Shown here piece after piece: positions 44,809 through 57,963 of a stretch of 64,000 bases of DNA. Each line of letters starts with the position of its first letter. The first letter of the stretch is position 1. The stretch is from contig CM051018.1 in NCBI GenBank assembly GCA_027704905.1, positions 24,823,704 to 24,887,703 on the forward strand, given 5' to 3'. The notes beneath the pieces were generated by a model. The model did no database searches, was not told where the DNA came from, and saw only the letters and a list, made by a program, of their open reading frames with translations. Source of the stretch: Muraenolepis orangiensis (taxonomy: Eukaryota > Chordata > Actinopteri > Gadiformes > Muraenolepididae). Position numbers and translations under genes: made by a program.

Positions 44809-45003
44809 CTTCTCTGAGGTACACATGTCATACACTGCTAAATAACCTGCCCACTGTGGTGACCGTGAATGCTCAGTTCCTTCTCTCCCTCCAGGAGAAG
44901 CAGGAACACAGCTGCACCTGATGCTGATGCTGCTGCCAGAGGACCGTCACATCATGACCGCCACATCATCTTATTCATGAACACCCGTCTGTGTCCAATA
45001 AGT
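44809..45003 (+). repeat. Segmental duplication, copy 1 (exon/intron-like)
   Basis: Matches 45698-45913: ttctctgag/gtacacat, then an intron-like stretch of about 75 bp, then ctccctccag/gagaagcaggaacacagctg. It ends ccaataagtaag, so the polyadenylation signal of copy 2 is altered here. Confidence 0.8.
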
Positions 45004-45439
45004 AAGTAACCAACAAAATGTTATAACAGCTATGTTTAATTATGTAACACGCCTTCTCTCTGTAACCCTGAATAAATAATAAGTAGAAAATATGCTTTGT
45101 ATATTTGTAAAATACAGATTTCTCTTGTTCGCACACCTAGCCACCGTAGAACAGTGCGTTTCCGCCTTGATGCTAGCTGTAAAGAGATGTCATGGCCAGG
45201 AGTTTGAGCCAGTCCTAGCCAGGTGCGCTAAGATAAGATAACTCACTGCGTCCACCCTCCAAAATAACAAGGGCGAATAGCTTTGAGTCTGCGTCGCTTC
45301 AGTGATTTTTCCATCATCTGATTTATGTTTTACATCCCACATGTTGTGAGGACGCTCTTCAAAGTTTGTTGGACTTCTCTCTGCATTCCTTGCGAGACGT
45401 GTGGATAGAACTCCTGGACTGAGTGCTCAACATCAGTAA

Positions 45440-45586
<147 letters not shown>

Positions 45587-45697
45587 CAAGCGAGGAGGCT
45601 GAGAGATAGTACAGGAGCAGCGTCTGGCTGCCCGAATGGAGTCTAAAAGACGATGAGCTATTCCCGAAGAGCCCAAGACAGCCCAAGGAGGAGAGAC

Positions 45698-45913
45698 ATC
45701 TTCTCTGAGGTACACATTCTAAACACTGCTAAATAACCTGCCCACTGTGGTGACAGTGAATGCTTGGTTCCTTCTCTCCCTCCAGGAGAAGCAGGAACAC
45801 AGCTGCACCTCACCCCCTGATGCTGCTGCTGCTGCCAGAGGGCCGTCACATCATGACCGGCCCACAACACGACCGCCTCTCTTATTCATTATCACCCGTC
45901 TCTGTGTCCAATA
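45698..45913 (+). repeat. Segmental duplication, copy 2 (exon/intron-like)
   Basis: Same structure as 44809-45003, with a donor-like gag/gtacac and an acceptor-like ctccag/gagaag. A polyadenylation-like ccaataaagttac follows at about 45908. It looks like the last two exons of a spliced transcript, but no protein family was recognised. Confidence 0.7.
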
Positions 45914-47344
45914 AAGTTACACACGTTGGCACACATTCCTGATTGTTGGATCAGTTTTGGCACTGCACAGTCGACACGCATATCTTATGAAAACAAATGA
46001 ATCTAAACTGTTTATTGACATTTCTGAATTCACTTTATAGTTGACACACTGACCTAATGCACAGGTCTACCCTGTGTGTTGTGATGCTGAGCCAGTGTGG
46101 TGGGCCTCTGGACCCCGTTAGTAAATCACATCTAAAAACAATAACAAAGATGTTTGATATACATACTAAAGTAATGCAGTTTTATGTATGGACAGCTAGC
46201 TAGCTGAGTTGACAACAAATTTGTTAAAGCCATATGATCGCCAGATGATTTTAGAACCCCCACTTTGGGAACCCCTGCTGTAGACCCCCCCCCCCCCCCC
46301 CCCATTCGAAAATTCCGTTCTAGTCAGACGGACGTCACGGAGGAGTCACTTTATGCCTTATCTCATTTAGGCAGATCAGATTGTCGCAGCCAATTTCCAA
46401 GTGTACCATAGTTGGTAAAGCAGTGTCCATGTAGTGAAGTAACAGCCCATCATCTTCGCCTTCGCCATTTTGACGTAAAATCCTACGTAGAAAAAACTAT
46501 GAGCTGTGGGGAAATCCCTATTGAGCTGTGGGGAAATCTGAAAGAATACGCCCATTGGCTACAAATCACGATATGATTGGTTGATCAAATTGTCAATCCA
46601 AACGTACGCTCTCATTCAGTCTAAGGGCCAAAGTTATCGGGAATACTTTGGTTGAAGGATATTCTTCCCAGCAACCCAGAAAAATATCTGATTGGTTGCA
46701 TTGTTTTTCCAACACAAAACCACTCAAATGTGTCGTGCATGGACCGAGAAAGACAAACAAATCAACATAACACTGTAATATAACAGATAACAACACAGAT
46801 ACCATTCTCATTATTCATTTTATTTAAATTTGATTAAATTGTATTACATTTTATTAATACAATTAATTCGATTTTTTTTTTGTTTCATCTGAGAGTTCCA
46901 GGGTCTTCTCTGAATACCTTGAAGGCCCTGACACTTCACCACTGCGTTCCACCCAGTTAGGTTATAAGTGCATTTAAATTGTTTTTCTTTTTATTACATT
47001 TATATTACATGATCAGGTTTTGTAACTGCTTGGATGAATATTCACTTGTCATTGGCAGAGCAAGTTTATCTTATAACCAATGGGATATTAACATGGACAA
47101 AGAAATATGTTCTAAAACATACCACATGTTCACAAAGAGGCAGAGGAACTGCTCACATCCTTCCCGGACGGTGGTGGAGAAGGTGAAGGACTCCACCCAC
47201 ATAAACATAGACGGATGGAGACCCAAGGACATCTGGGTCTCCATCCGGATCCCAGGACAGAAGCTGTTCCATCAGTAGAACCAGATTCTCTGGACCAGAC
47301 CTCGGCTTAAAAAAGGTTCATTAGCCCCCGTTTGCCTATCCCGC
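45914..47344. other. No supported gene
   Basis: Mixed sequence with a poly-C tract (about 46289-46303). The plus open stretch 47000-47278 has no recognisable protein motif. Nothing else stands out. Confidence 0.5.
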
Positions 47345-47590
47345 TTTTTCTATTGAGGCGCTGGTGTGCCTTCTTTAGCATGACCGCCGTGTTGTTTAGC
47401 ATGACCACACCAGGTCGTCCAAGAAGTCCTAGGAAACGGAAGCAGCTGACTACTTCCACCGGTGTTCTGTCCAGGCCGATGGAGTGGGGGCCCCGGTGGC
47501 TGTAGAGAGAGAACTATGAGCTCCTTTGTCTTGCTGATATTCAGTGGGAGGCTGCACCATCGCGTCAGCCGGACTATGAAACTCATTGGT
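47345..47590 (-). pseudogene. CR1/L2/Rex-like LINE reverse transcriptase fragment
   Basis: Minus-strand translation has WCSLPLNISKTKELIV, the connection-region signature of fish CR1/L2/Rex RTs, followed by decayed FLDDLVW... and KKARR-like segments in shifting frames. No other part of the element adjoins it. Confidence 0.6.
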
Positions 47591-47723
47591 TAAAACTTGG
47601 ATCGATCAGCTGATGGATTTTCCTCTGCATATGAACTTGATGCTTAAGGTCCAAGGTCAACGTGGCTCTGAGGGCCAATCAACGTTCTACGAGTTACCAC
47701 TGGCGGCTATGGGCGTGGCTTAG

Positions 47724-47749
47724 ATGTGACGTCAGCGAGAAGCGACAAC
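47724..47749 (+). promoter_or_regulatory. CRE-containing promoter just upstream of a candidate first exon
   Basis: TGACGTCA, a perfect cAMP response element, at 47727-47734, then agcgagaagcgacaac leading to ATGGCGGC. ATGGCGGC at a start codon is a common YY1-type site in vertebrate housekeeping promoters. Inference from motifs only. Confidence 0.45.
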
Positions 47750-47797
47750 ATGGCGGCTCCTAAGGACATCAGCGTAGACGCTGCTATTCCTAGTTCA
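47750..47797 (+). CDS. Candidate first coding exon of an unidentified host gene
   Basis: ATG at 47750 gives 16 codons, MAAPKDISVDAAIPSS, up to the donor GTGAGTAG at 47798 (phase 0). The ATG context (acaacATGGCGG) is good, and a CRE lies 16 bp upstream. No following exon could be joined with confidence inside the window. It could also be a non-functional coincidence in a CpG-rich patch. Confidence 0.4.
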
Positions 47798-48517
47798 GTG
47801 AGTAGCGAGCCCTGAAGGGCTCCTCGGCATGGTTCATTTAACATCCGTTTATAGACACGACTGTTTAGATGACCTCTGAAGAATAACCACAAAGATATGT
47901 GAACAAACTACATTTTGCAGCACTTGCGATCCATATACGACTCCAGACTGTCCACGTGTATAATTGTTAAGTGTCCGCACTGTAGAAGTAAAACTGAAAA
48001 TAACACTTTTTTGTACGTTTCATTCTTTCTACCTCATGACTATGAAAACTGATATGGTGTAAAAATAGTTTTAATATGAATACATTGGTCTTGGTGGTGC
48101 GTTTTGGATTCCAAAAGTCATCCCCTCATTTACATATTCTGTAACAAATTAGAACATTATGTAAATATGAAATGATGTATATATATGTATTAAGTAGCAC
48201 CACTTACTGTGTCCGCAAACCACATTTTCTAAATAGAAAACTAACATTATGGAACAAAAAGCCCTTTATTATCAACACATTGGTCCTGTAAATAAATAAA
48301 AATGTAAATAATTAGTAAAACAAAATTGCTTTAGGGAATTACCAGCAAACATTCAACTTCTTTCTTCAACTATGTCAAAACTGCCAGTCCAAAGAAAAAA
48401 AAACAACATACAAATATATCAAATCTGAATATTAAAAAACGAAACGTAAGTCTGTGGCTGTACCTTTGAATCTATGTATCAATACATCTAGCTCTAGCAG
48501 TTCAGCACACGCTAGAT
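47798..48517. other. AT-rich stretch, no gene seen
   Basis: Possible first intron of the candidate gene at 47750. No repeats of note. Confidence 0.4.
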
Positions 48518-48951
48518 CAGGGTTGGGCTAACTTTTTGGCTCAGGTGCCACAATGACCGATGGGCCAGTGTGACCTTACATAAATGACCTGTTAAAGCTA
48601 TTATATACATTCACCAAATGCTCTCTGATGCACGTTTTGCCCTTTCTTCCTTTTATGTGTATATGATGTCTGTAAGGTGTTTAACATGCTGTCATTATGA
48701 GAGGACTAGGGTGTCATTGTTAATGTCAACAGCATGGCCCGTTTATTCCCTATTTATAACCTCAGCCTGGGTTGGGAGAGCACCCAAAAGAACAAGAGAC
48801 TCGCTGACTATCCCTGTTACAACAGATCCCCTCCCTGTCTCTCCCTGGCCAACCACTAGGGGTGTACATACGTGTGTACATATGCGTCCAGTATGCTTAT
48901 GTACAATTTGTATTGATTAATGGCCTTAGGGCAACAGTTTGCCCACCCCTG
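48518..48951. mobile_element. hAT-type MITE
   Basis: 434 bp with ends CAGGGTTGGGCTAACTTTTT and, inverted, CAGGGGTGGGCAAACTGTTG. The flanking 8-mers cgctagat and tgctagat match at 7 of 8 positions, as a hAT target duplication should. No coding capacity. Confidence 0.8.
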
Positions 48952-49232
48952 TGCTAGATCAACGTCAGGGTGTGAACTGTGCATCTGGTTTACTCGTCGA
49001 CGTCCGCAAACTGACTCTCCTCAAGGGGAACGCAGTAGGAGGTCTATTTCACAGGCTTGGGGTGCCTCCACGCTGGGCTGTAATAGGCTGTCATGGGGGG
49101 GATGGGTATGGCCATCTGGGTCAGTCTAGCAACACAGAAACCACTGTGCCTTCAATCACTCCTCGACATAATAAACCGATATCTGACATTCTGTACTGTT
49201 CACAAAGTCCATTCTAACAGAGTCACTCTCAC

Positions 49233-49484
49233 CGTGTTGGTCAGTGGGCTCAAAGATGGAGCAGCTGGCGTCTGGCCCACAATATCAGCTACACTGTTTC
49301 CCTGGCACTGGTCCTCGTGTGGGAAGATATAACGCACACCCCCTGGGAGTCTCCTCCTGGTAGGTCCGTGGTCCTGGGCTAGGGCCTCCCTGGGGACCAG
49401 GCAGGAGCGGACCTCTCCTGGGGACGGGCCCCACCAACGGTCCTCTCTGGGTGAAGCCGATCTCCTGTCAGCTGAACGGCCTCG
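49233..49484 (-). CDS. Candidate host exon B (84 codons, phase 0-0)
   Basis: Acceptor gagctacag/CGAGG at 49485, donor ACG/GTGAGAGTG at 49232; 252 nt with no stop in the frame continuing from exon A. Translation starts RGRSADRRSASPRED and includes GGVRYIFPHEDQCQGN. It is Arg/Pro-rich and mostly disordered-looking. I do not recognise the family. Confidence 0.4.
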
Positions 49485-49554
49485 CTGTAGCTCACCAGGT
49501 GGCTGCGTCTTGCACCTAGAACCCCCACAGGTACACAGGCCTCTCACAGCTCAC

Positions 49555-49650
49555 CCTCAGCTGCTGAATTTCCTCAGCCATCACTTTCAGCTCTATTGTC
49601 ATGTCTTTCATCTCCTCTCTGGTAGCACACATCCCATAGTTAGGAAACGC
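49555..49650 (-). CDS. Candidate host exon A (32 codons, coiled coil)
   Basis: Acceptor gtttcaacag/GCG at 49651, donor AGG/GTGAGCTG at 49554; exactly 32 codons, phase 0 at both ends. Translation ends REEMKDMTIELKVMAEEIQQLR-like, a heptad pattern of a short coiled coil. It lies upstream of exon B on the same strand with a 70-bp gap, short but possible for a fish intron. Gene unknown. Confidence 0.4.
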
Positions 49651-49663
49651 CTGTTGAAACATT

Positions 49664-50145
49664 GAAACATTACCAGGACCCTGAAGAGAGATCTGTACAT
49701 TACCAGGACCCTGAAGAGAGACCAGTACATTACCAGGACCCTGAAGAGAGACCAGTACATTACCAGGACCCTGAAGAGAGACCTGTACATTACCAGGACC
49801 CTGAAGAGAGAGACCAGTACATTATCAGGACCCTGAAGAGAGACCAGTACATTACCAGGACCCTGAAGAGAGACCTGTTCATTACCAGGACCCTGAAGAG
49901 AGACCAGTACATTACCAGGACCCTGAAGAGAGACCTGTTCATTACCAGGACCCTGAAGAGAGACCAGTACATTACCAGGACCCTGAAGAGAGACCTGTAC
50001 ATTACCAGGACCCTGAAGAGAGACCAGTACATTACCAGGACCCTGGAGAGAGACCAGTACATTACCAGGACCCTGAAGAGAGACCTGTACATTACCAGGA
50101 CCCTGAAGAGAGACCAGTACATTACCAGGACCCTGAAGAGAGCTG
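49664..50145. repeat. 30-bp minisatellite (about 16 copies)
   Basis: Unit attaccaggaccctgaagag plus agaccagtac. Variants are cctgtac and cctgttc. One unit has two extra bases (agagag) near 49805. Confidence 0.95.
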
Positions 50146-50324
50146 GCAGACTGTGACAGAGCCCTCTACAGTCTTGCCAATCATAAAACAGTTGAGTTGC
50201 ACAGAGGGGTCATTCAATTATTGTCTTTAATGAAATTATATAAGAGTCAAGTTATAAAAGTAATCTAGTAATATAGTATAGTACTATTCATATATAGTAT
50301 GTTAGTATGTAGTAGTATGTAACA

Positions 50325-50480
50325 GACTGTTCTCCCTGTTACGCTCAGGCAGAAGGTACCGGACCCACAAGGCAAAGACGGAGAGACTCAGCAGGAGTTT
50401 CTTCCCCCAGGCCATCCGGTACACAAAGAGGCCAAGGACCGGCCCCAAGGCCACCTGCTGCTGTGTAAGACACAGTAAGC
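50325..50480 (+). pseudogene. CR1/L2-like LINE, C-terminal fragment
   Basis: Plus-strand translation gives GRRYRTHKAKTERLSRSFFP and then QAIRYTKRPR, the typical last conserved block of fish CR1/L2/Rex ORF2 proteins. It is followed by unrelated sequence. Confidence 0.65.
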
Positions 50481-51327
50481 ACTACAGTGTCTTTGTTAAG
50501 TTATTCACACTGAAGCAAGGGGACAGGTGAGCAGCCCCATGGGTTCCATTTACACCATGCAGCTATACCTGTTAGACACATTAGGAACGGGGGCCGCCCC
50601 ATGTGTTGCAATAGAAGCAAGCCAAGGATCGTTGCAGAGTTGAAAGGATGATTAGATGTGACAGGATTATGGTTCCATGTAGAAGCCTCACGGTTTAATA
50701 TGGCATAATATGGCATGGTCGTATGTTTGAAAGAGAACTGTTCAGATGAGATAAGCATTTGATTTACAGGCTGTGTATTGTATTCTAGATTCTGTCTTTT
50801 CCTAATTTCTATCACATTTAGTTGGTGGTGCTCTTTATCTGACAAACTGCAACGTGTCACACTGTATCTTAGTGGTCTCTAGTGGCAGTACTCTGTCACT
50901 ACAGTGTTGCAGGGCAGTGGGAAGCACACAAGGACGTGCACTTGTGTGCAGTAAGAAAATGCAATTACTAGTAGCCTAGCAGGGGAGATAGATAGGGGAG
51001 AGGGAATGAGAGAGGAGAGAAGAGGAGAGGAGTAGAGGGAAGGAGAGAGGAGAGAAGAGGAGAGGAGCCCAACACTGTTGCTAAGCATCTCATCAGATGG
51101 AGGAAAAGGGCAGAAGAAATAAATGGATAGAAGAAAAACAGTCAGAGGGGTGAGCAGGAAGACCTGGGAGCAGACCAGGAAATATGTTAGCTTCAGTCTA
51201 TAAAGGAGAGAGAGGAGACAGACAGACATATATGGATAGATACCAGCCCTACATTCAGTATACGAGAGAATACAGCCTTTGGTGTGTCCTATTCTTGTAC
51301 TTTTCATCGGAAAAAGGTGGAGCTTGC

Positions 51328-51330
<3 letters not shown>

Positions 51331-51398
<68 letters not shown>
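51331..51398. repeat. (CA)n microsatellite
   Basis: 68 bp with one interruption at about 51362. Confidence 0.97.
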
Positions 51399-51400
<2 letters not shown>

Positions 51401-51589
51401 GGAGGAGAGACTTATTGCTCTCCCCATTTTTAGATCGCACAGATATACGCACACTCCACTCTGCAGTCTCTCTCGCTCTCTTCCTATCTCTCTCTCTCTC
51501 TCTCTCTCTCTTTCTCACTCTCACCCTCTGCCCCCCCCTCATTCAGTCTGCTCCTCTGGCTTTCTCCTTGCTTTGCTTCGCTTCCCTGT

Positions 51590-51765
<176 letters not shown>

Positions 51766-51865
51766 TCATAACACCGTCTAGCAGCACGTGCGCTGAGGGT
51801 AGAGCCAGCGCTGCATCATGAAGGTAAGAACAGTCCACAGCTCCCATGGCTTCCTATGTGTGTGC

Positions 51866-52690
<825 letters not shown>

Positions 52691-52779
52691 CTAGAAAGCC
52701 AGTATAAAGCCAGCATTTCTGCTGGTCAGGAGAGAACTGCTGCATTGCTGCTGGTGGAAATATAAATGCGTGCCAGGAT

Positions 52780-52905
52780 GAGGATGAGGATGCTTAGTTT
52801 GTCTTGTTTTAAACCCTGCGGACACTCTGTAGCATATATGCTCTGTAAGGTGTCCTTGGGTGTCTTGAAAGGCGCCCAACAAATAAAATGTATTATTATT
52901 ATTAT
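52780..52905 (+). mobile_element. LINE 3' end
   Basis: The segment ctctgtaaggtgtccttggg...cttgaaaggcgcccaacaaataaaatgtattattatt is the usual 3' terminus of fish CR1/L2-like LINEs. Its ATT tail runs into the GAT repeat, which probably grew from it. Confidence 0.6.
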
Positions 52906-52970
52906 GATGGTGATGGTGATGATGATGATGGTGGGGATGATGATGATGATGGCGGTGATGGTGATGTTGG

Positions 52971-53016
<46 letters not shown>

Positions 53017-53560
53017 GGTGATGTTGGTGATGATGATGTTGGTGATGATGGTGATGTTGGTGATGGTGATGATGGTGATGGTGATGTTGGTGATGGTGAT
53101 GTTGGTGGTGGTGGTGATGATGGTGATGGTGATGATGGTGATGTTGGTGATGATGATGGTGATGGTGATGTTGGTGATGGTGGTGATGGTGGTGATGGTG
53201 ATGGTGATGATGGTGATGGTGATTGTGATGGTGATGGTGGTGATGGTGATGGTGATGATGGTGATGGTGATGATGGTGGTGGTGGTGATGATGGTGATGG
53301 TGATGATGGTGATGTTGGTGATGGTGATGGTGATGGTGATGTTGGTGATGGTGGTGATGGTGGTGATGGTGATGGTGATGATGGTGATGGTGATTGTGAT
53401 GGTGATGATGGTGATGGTGGTGATGATGATGATGGTGATGGTGATGGTGGGGATGGTGATGGTGGGGATGGTGATGGTGGGGATGGTGATGGTGGTGGTG
53501 GTGGTGGTGATAGTGAAGATGATGATGGTGATGATGATGATGAGGATCATGATGGTGTGT
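52906..53560. repeat. (GAT/GGT)n trinucleotide-hexanucleotide array
   Basis: About 650 bp of gatgat, ggtgat and gttggt units. Open frames in several registers (poly-His, poly-Asp) are artefacts of the repeat. Confidence 0.95.
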
Positions 53561-53869
53561 TGAGACATTCTGCACCATTCCACTTCCTCCCTTATCCAGT
53601 CTAACAGCCCATCTGGTTGGAGAGCACTTTGGATAATTTAGCTCACAATTATGATGTACGTCCAAGGTCGATGTCGACGTCTAACCTTAAAAAACGATTC
53701 TTTATTTACTAAGTGAACATTAGTAACTGAACATTAATTAAATGTCAATCATTTAGCAGGACTGACAATAAGTGCATTCAACCTCGGTAGGCAAGAGAAC
53801 TACGAGTCACCAGAAATCCCCATCCTAACAAGCAGCAGTACCAGTGCTCAGGCTCAGGTCAAGTTCAAT

Positions 53870-54125
53870 AGTGAAGGCAATAGACACAAGCTAATAAGAG
53901 AGAGCACCGTCAAATAGAAAACAAGCTGACACGACACTATGAGGAAGCGGATGGGAAGCAACTCATTCCCCCAGCGTGGGGCCCGGACAGAGAAGAGCCG
54001 TGACCGGTTCTTCTCTGGGCCTCTGAGCCACGGGTCAAGCAGACGCCCCGAGGCAGCAGAGCGAAGTGGACGGGCAGGGAGGTAGGGCTCCACCAGGAGG
54101 TAGGAAGGAGCGGTTCCTTCCACTG
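53870..54125 (-). pseudogene. CR1/L2-like LINE, C-terminal fragment
   Basis: Minus-strand translation has RPLRSAASGRLLDPWLRGPE and FSVRAPRWGNELLPIRF, the terminal conserved block seen in many fish LINE ORF2 proteins. It is cut on one side by the polypurine repeat. Confidence 0.6.
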
Positions 54126-54870
54126 AGAGGGGGAGAGGGGGAGAGGGGGAGGCATGACTGCAGAATATGGAGATGAAAAGAGAGAAGAAGAGAGATGAGA
54201 GGGAGGAGAGAGATGGAGAGTGAGAAGTAGAGATGGAGAGAGAGAAGAAGAGAGATGAGAGGGAGGAGAGAGATGGAGAGTGAGAAGTAGAGATGGAGAG
54301 AGAGAAGAAGAGAGATGAGAGGGAGGAGAGAGATGGAGAGTGAGAAGTAGAGATGGAGAGAGAGAAGAAGAGAGATGAGAGAGAGAAGTAGAGAGATGAA
54401 GAGAGAGAGAAGGAGAGAGATGGAGAGAGAGAAGTAAAGAGATGAAAAGACAGAAGAAGAGAGAGATAGAGAGTAAGAAGTAGAGATGAAGAGAGATGAG
54501 AAGAGAGAAGAAGAGAGATGAAGAGAGATGAGAGAGAGAGAGATGAAGAGCGAGAAGTAGAGAGATGAAGTGAGAGAGAAGGAGAGAGATTGAGAGAGAG
54601 AAGTAGAGAGATGAGAGAGAGAAGGAGAGACATGAAAAGAGAGAAGAGAGATGAGAGATGGAGAGTGAGAAGAAGAGAGATGAGAGATGGAGAGTGAGAA
54701 GATGAGAGATGAGAGAGAGAAGAGAGATGGAGATTGAGAAGTAGAGAGATAAGAGAGAGAAGAAGAGAGATACGGAGAATGAAGGAGAGAGATAAAGATA
54801 GAGAGATGAAGAGAGAGAAGGAGAGAGATGAGAGAGATGAAGAGAGAGATGGAGAGAGAGGGACACTAAG
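54126..54870. repeat. Polypurine (GA-rich) tandem array
   Basis: About 745 bp almost entirely of A and G on the plus strand. It includes 60-bp units (agagagaagaagagagatga...gtgagaagtagagatgg) repeated exactly three times at about 54178-54358, then irregular shorter units. Confidence 0.95.
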
Positions 54871-54933
54871 AGGGTCAATCAGATGTGTACAGAGATCTAA
54901 TCAATGCATGTATGCAGGCAATTCCTGGCAATT

Positions 54934-54936
<3 letters not shown>

Positions 54937-54973
<37 letters not shown>

Positions 54974-55021
54974 ACATAACACACACACACACATGCACAC
55001 ACACACACACACACACACACA
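54937..55021. repeat. (CA)n microsatellites
   Basis: Two CA blocks separated by tacacacataa. Another short CA block lies at 55324-55352. Confidence 0.95.
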
Positions 55022-55320
55022 GATGCAGTTCAGCTGTACCCTAGCATATGACACGTGGTCAGTGAACTAGTGAGAGAACCTCTTCACCGACCATGATGTT
55101 CTGCTTCGGCCTTAGATTACCCAAGTAGCACATTGCTGTTGCCATGGTAACTGACATTGGCTGTTGCAAACTTCTGAACGTGTGCTCTCTTGTGATTGGT
55201 CAAGAATGGCAAGAGAGGCTCATGGGTAGCGTAGTCGAAACATGTGACTTGTATATAAAGACATTATCTTTTCCCTCCTCAACAATAATTAGATGTGCAG
55301 TATATACACACAGACATGCA

Positions 55321-55356
<36 letters not shown>

Positions 55357-55794
55357 CTCTCCCTACCAATGTGTGTAGTGTTAGTAAATAATCCATCCCT
55401 GTCCTAAACCGGTTGTAACAAGGTAAAACAAACCCTTCCTTTGAATAGAACCAGATCTAAGAGGAGCATCTGGTGATCATGGAGCCGTTCATCCATTCAT
55501 GTGGTCCTTGTGGTTAATGACATCAGGTACACACGGGGAACAGAGAAGAAAATAACAAAGTCATGCTTTGTTTGGCTTGGATTTGTCCTATAAATTCAAC
55601 ATCATGATGGTGCTGATGATGTGGAAGCATGTCATCAGAGCTCATCTTCCCCTGGTAATGGCCCTGGTGTTATGAGCACCACTCTTAGCATCACCTAATT
55701 AAAGTTAATTGATCACTGATGACAGGTGATCGGTAAGGTTCAGTCCATTAAGTCAGTTTTTGAAGTCCAGATAGAATATATATAAATATATGTT

Positions 55795-55990
55795 GTCGGC
55801 AGTAGTTCAGTCCATAGGGACTTGTTGGCTTGGGAACCGGAAGGTCGCCGGTTCAATTCCCCGAAACACCTGGGCTGCACTGCCTCAGTGCCCTTGAGCA
55901 AGGCACCAGACCCCTCCCCTGCTCCCCTGTATATCCAACAGCTGATACCCACTGCTCCTCATGCTAGGATGGGTTAATGAGAGGAACTCA
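55795..55990 (+). mobile_element. tRNA-derived SINE
   Basis: The head has an A-box-like tagttcagtcc and a B-box-like ggttcaattcc about 45 bp apart, as in a tRNA gene (RNA polymerase III promoter). The body has gcccttgagcaaggcacc, a conserved segment of fish SINEs and related LINE tails. The 3' limit is uncertain. Confidence 0.75.
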
Positions 55991-56216
55991 TCTCACTGAG
56001 AGGACATGAGACCAATGAAGAAGATTCAATCCTCTATCCAGATTTAGATTTAGAGAAAAATCAAAAACCATCCGATAATTAAAATGTATAATAATAGTAG
56101 CAGTTTGCATAGTGGTTATAAGCCGTGACATAAGCCTCCACCTGGGGAATCACGCTTCTCATCCGGCCAGACACCATTGTTATTAAAACAAGGTTGTTTA
56201 TTGGAGTGCTTTAAAG

Positions 56217-56669
56217 CAGGGGTTCCCAACCGCCGGGCCGCGGACCGGTACCGGGCCGTGGAGCTGTTACTGCCGGGCCGCCAAACAGCTGTGTGTTTAT
56301 CATCATATTTGACTAAAATAATTTGAGTATAGGTGAACGGCGGGCGGTATAATCTATATATAGAGATTATATATATAGTATAATCTATATATATAGATTA
56401 TATAGCGGTATATATGGGCGGTATAATCTATATATATATACATTAAATATATATCGGCGGCATAACGAGAGACTTTCAGTTGCACGCACTACTAAAGAGA
56501 CTACGCACTAGTGACGTGTCGGTCGCGAACGAGCCGGCTCAAAGAGTCGGCTCGTTGAAGTGAACGACAGGTGCTCCGTCGTACATGCGCGAAGCGCATG
56601 ACAACCGGTCCGCGAGATCTTTTTCATGTATCTGCCGGTCCGTGGCACAAAAAAGGTTGGGAACCCCTG
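56217..56669. mobile_element. hAT-type MITE with perfect 8-bp TSD
   Basis: 453 bp, ends CAGGGGTTCCCAACC and its complement. The target duplication ctttaaag is present at 56209-56216 and 56670-56677. The interior has gggccgcggaccgg near the ends and an AT-rich tatatat centre. No transposase. Confidence 0.92.
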
Positions 56670-56720
56670 CTTTAAAGCATCTCTCTGAGAGCTGGGCGGG
56701 AGGCCTGCTGTTTGTCAAAG

Positions 56721-57963
56721 ACTCCATCACCAACCCCACCCGCCTCTCTCGGACCATCACTAACCCCACCCGTCTCTCTGAGACTCCATCATCCACCCCA
56801 CCCGCCTCTCTGAGACTCCATCACCCACCCCACCCGTCTCTCTGAGACTCCATCACTAACTCCACCCGTCTCTCTGAGACTCCATCACTAACCCCACCCA
56901 TCTCTCTGAGACTCCATCACTAACCCCACCCATCTCTCTGAGACTCCATCACCCACCCCACCCGTCTCTCTGAGACTCCATCACTAACCCCACCCGTCTC
57001 TCTCAGACTCCATCACTAACCCCACCTGTCTCTCTGAGACTCCATCACTAACCCCACCCGTCTCTCTGAGACTCCATCACTAACCCCACCCATCTCTCTG
57101 AGACTCCATCACCCACCCCACCCGTCACTCTGAGACTCCATCACTAACCCCACCCATCTCTCTGAGACTCCATCACCCACCCCACCCGTCTCTCTGAGAC
57201 TCCATCACTAACCCCACCCGTCTCTCTGAGACTCTGTCACCAACCCCACCCGTCTCTCTGTCACCAACCCCACCCGTCTCTCTGAGACTCCATCACTAAC
57301 CCTACCCGTCTCTCTGAGACTCCATCACTAACTCCACCCGTCTCTCTGAGACTCCATCACTAACCCCACCCGTCTCTCTGAGACTCCATCACTACTCCCA
57401 CCCGTCTCTCTGAGACTCCATCACCCATCCCACCCGTCTCTCTGAGACTCCATCACCAACCCCACCCATCTCTCTGAGACTCCATCACTAACCCCACCCA
57501 TCTCTCTGAGACTCTGTCACTAACCCCACCCGTCTCTCTGAGACTCCATCACTAACCCCACCCGTCTCTCTGAGACTCCATCACCAACCCCACCCGTCTC
57601 TCTGTCACCAACCCCACCCGTCTCTCTGAGACTCCATCACTAACCCTACCCGTCTCTCTGAGACTCCATCACTAACTCCACCCGTCTCTCTGAGACTCCA
57701 TCACTAACCCCACCCGTCTCTCTGAGACTCCATCACTACTCCCACCCGTCTCTCTGAGACTCCATCACCCAGCCCACCCGTCTCTCTGAGACTCCATCAC
57801 CAACCCCACCCATCTCTCTGAGACTCCGTCACTAACCCCACCCATCTCTCTGAGACTCTGTCACTAACCCCACCCGTCTCTCTGAGACTGCATCACTAAC
57901 CCCACCCATCTCTCTGAGACTCCATCACTAACCCCACCCGTCTCTCTGAGACTCAGTCACTAA
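56721..57963. repeat. 32-bp minisatellite (about 39 copies)
   Basis: Unit ccatcactaaccccacccgt plus ctctctgagact. A higher-order pattern is visible: a block near 57230-57480 recurs near 57590-57840 with the same variants (actctgtcac, cactactccc), suggesting block duplication. Confidence 0.96.

Noticed and set aside
51795..51830. Possible first exon ATGAAG/gtaaga after the CT repeat
   Set aside because: Two codons before a donor in low-complexity surroundings; too little to support.
52691..53665. Poly-His, poly-Asp and Ile/Thr-rich open frames
   Set aside because: Artefacts of the GAT/GGT array.
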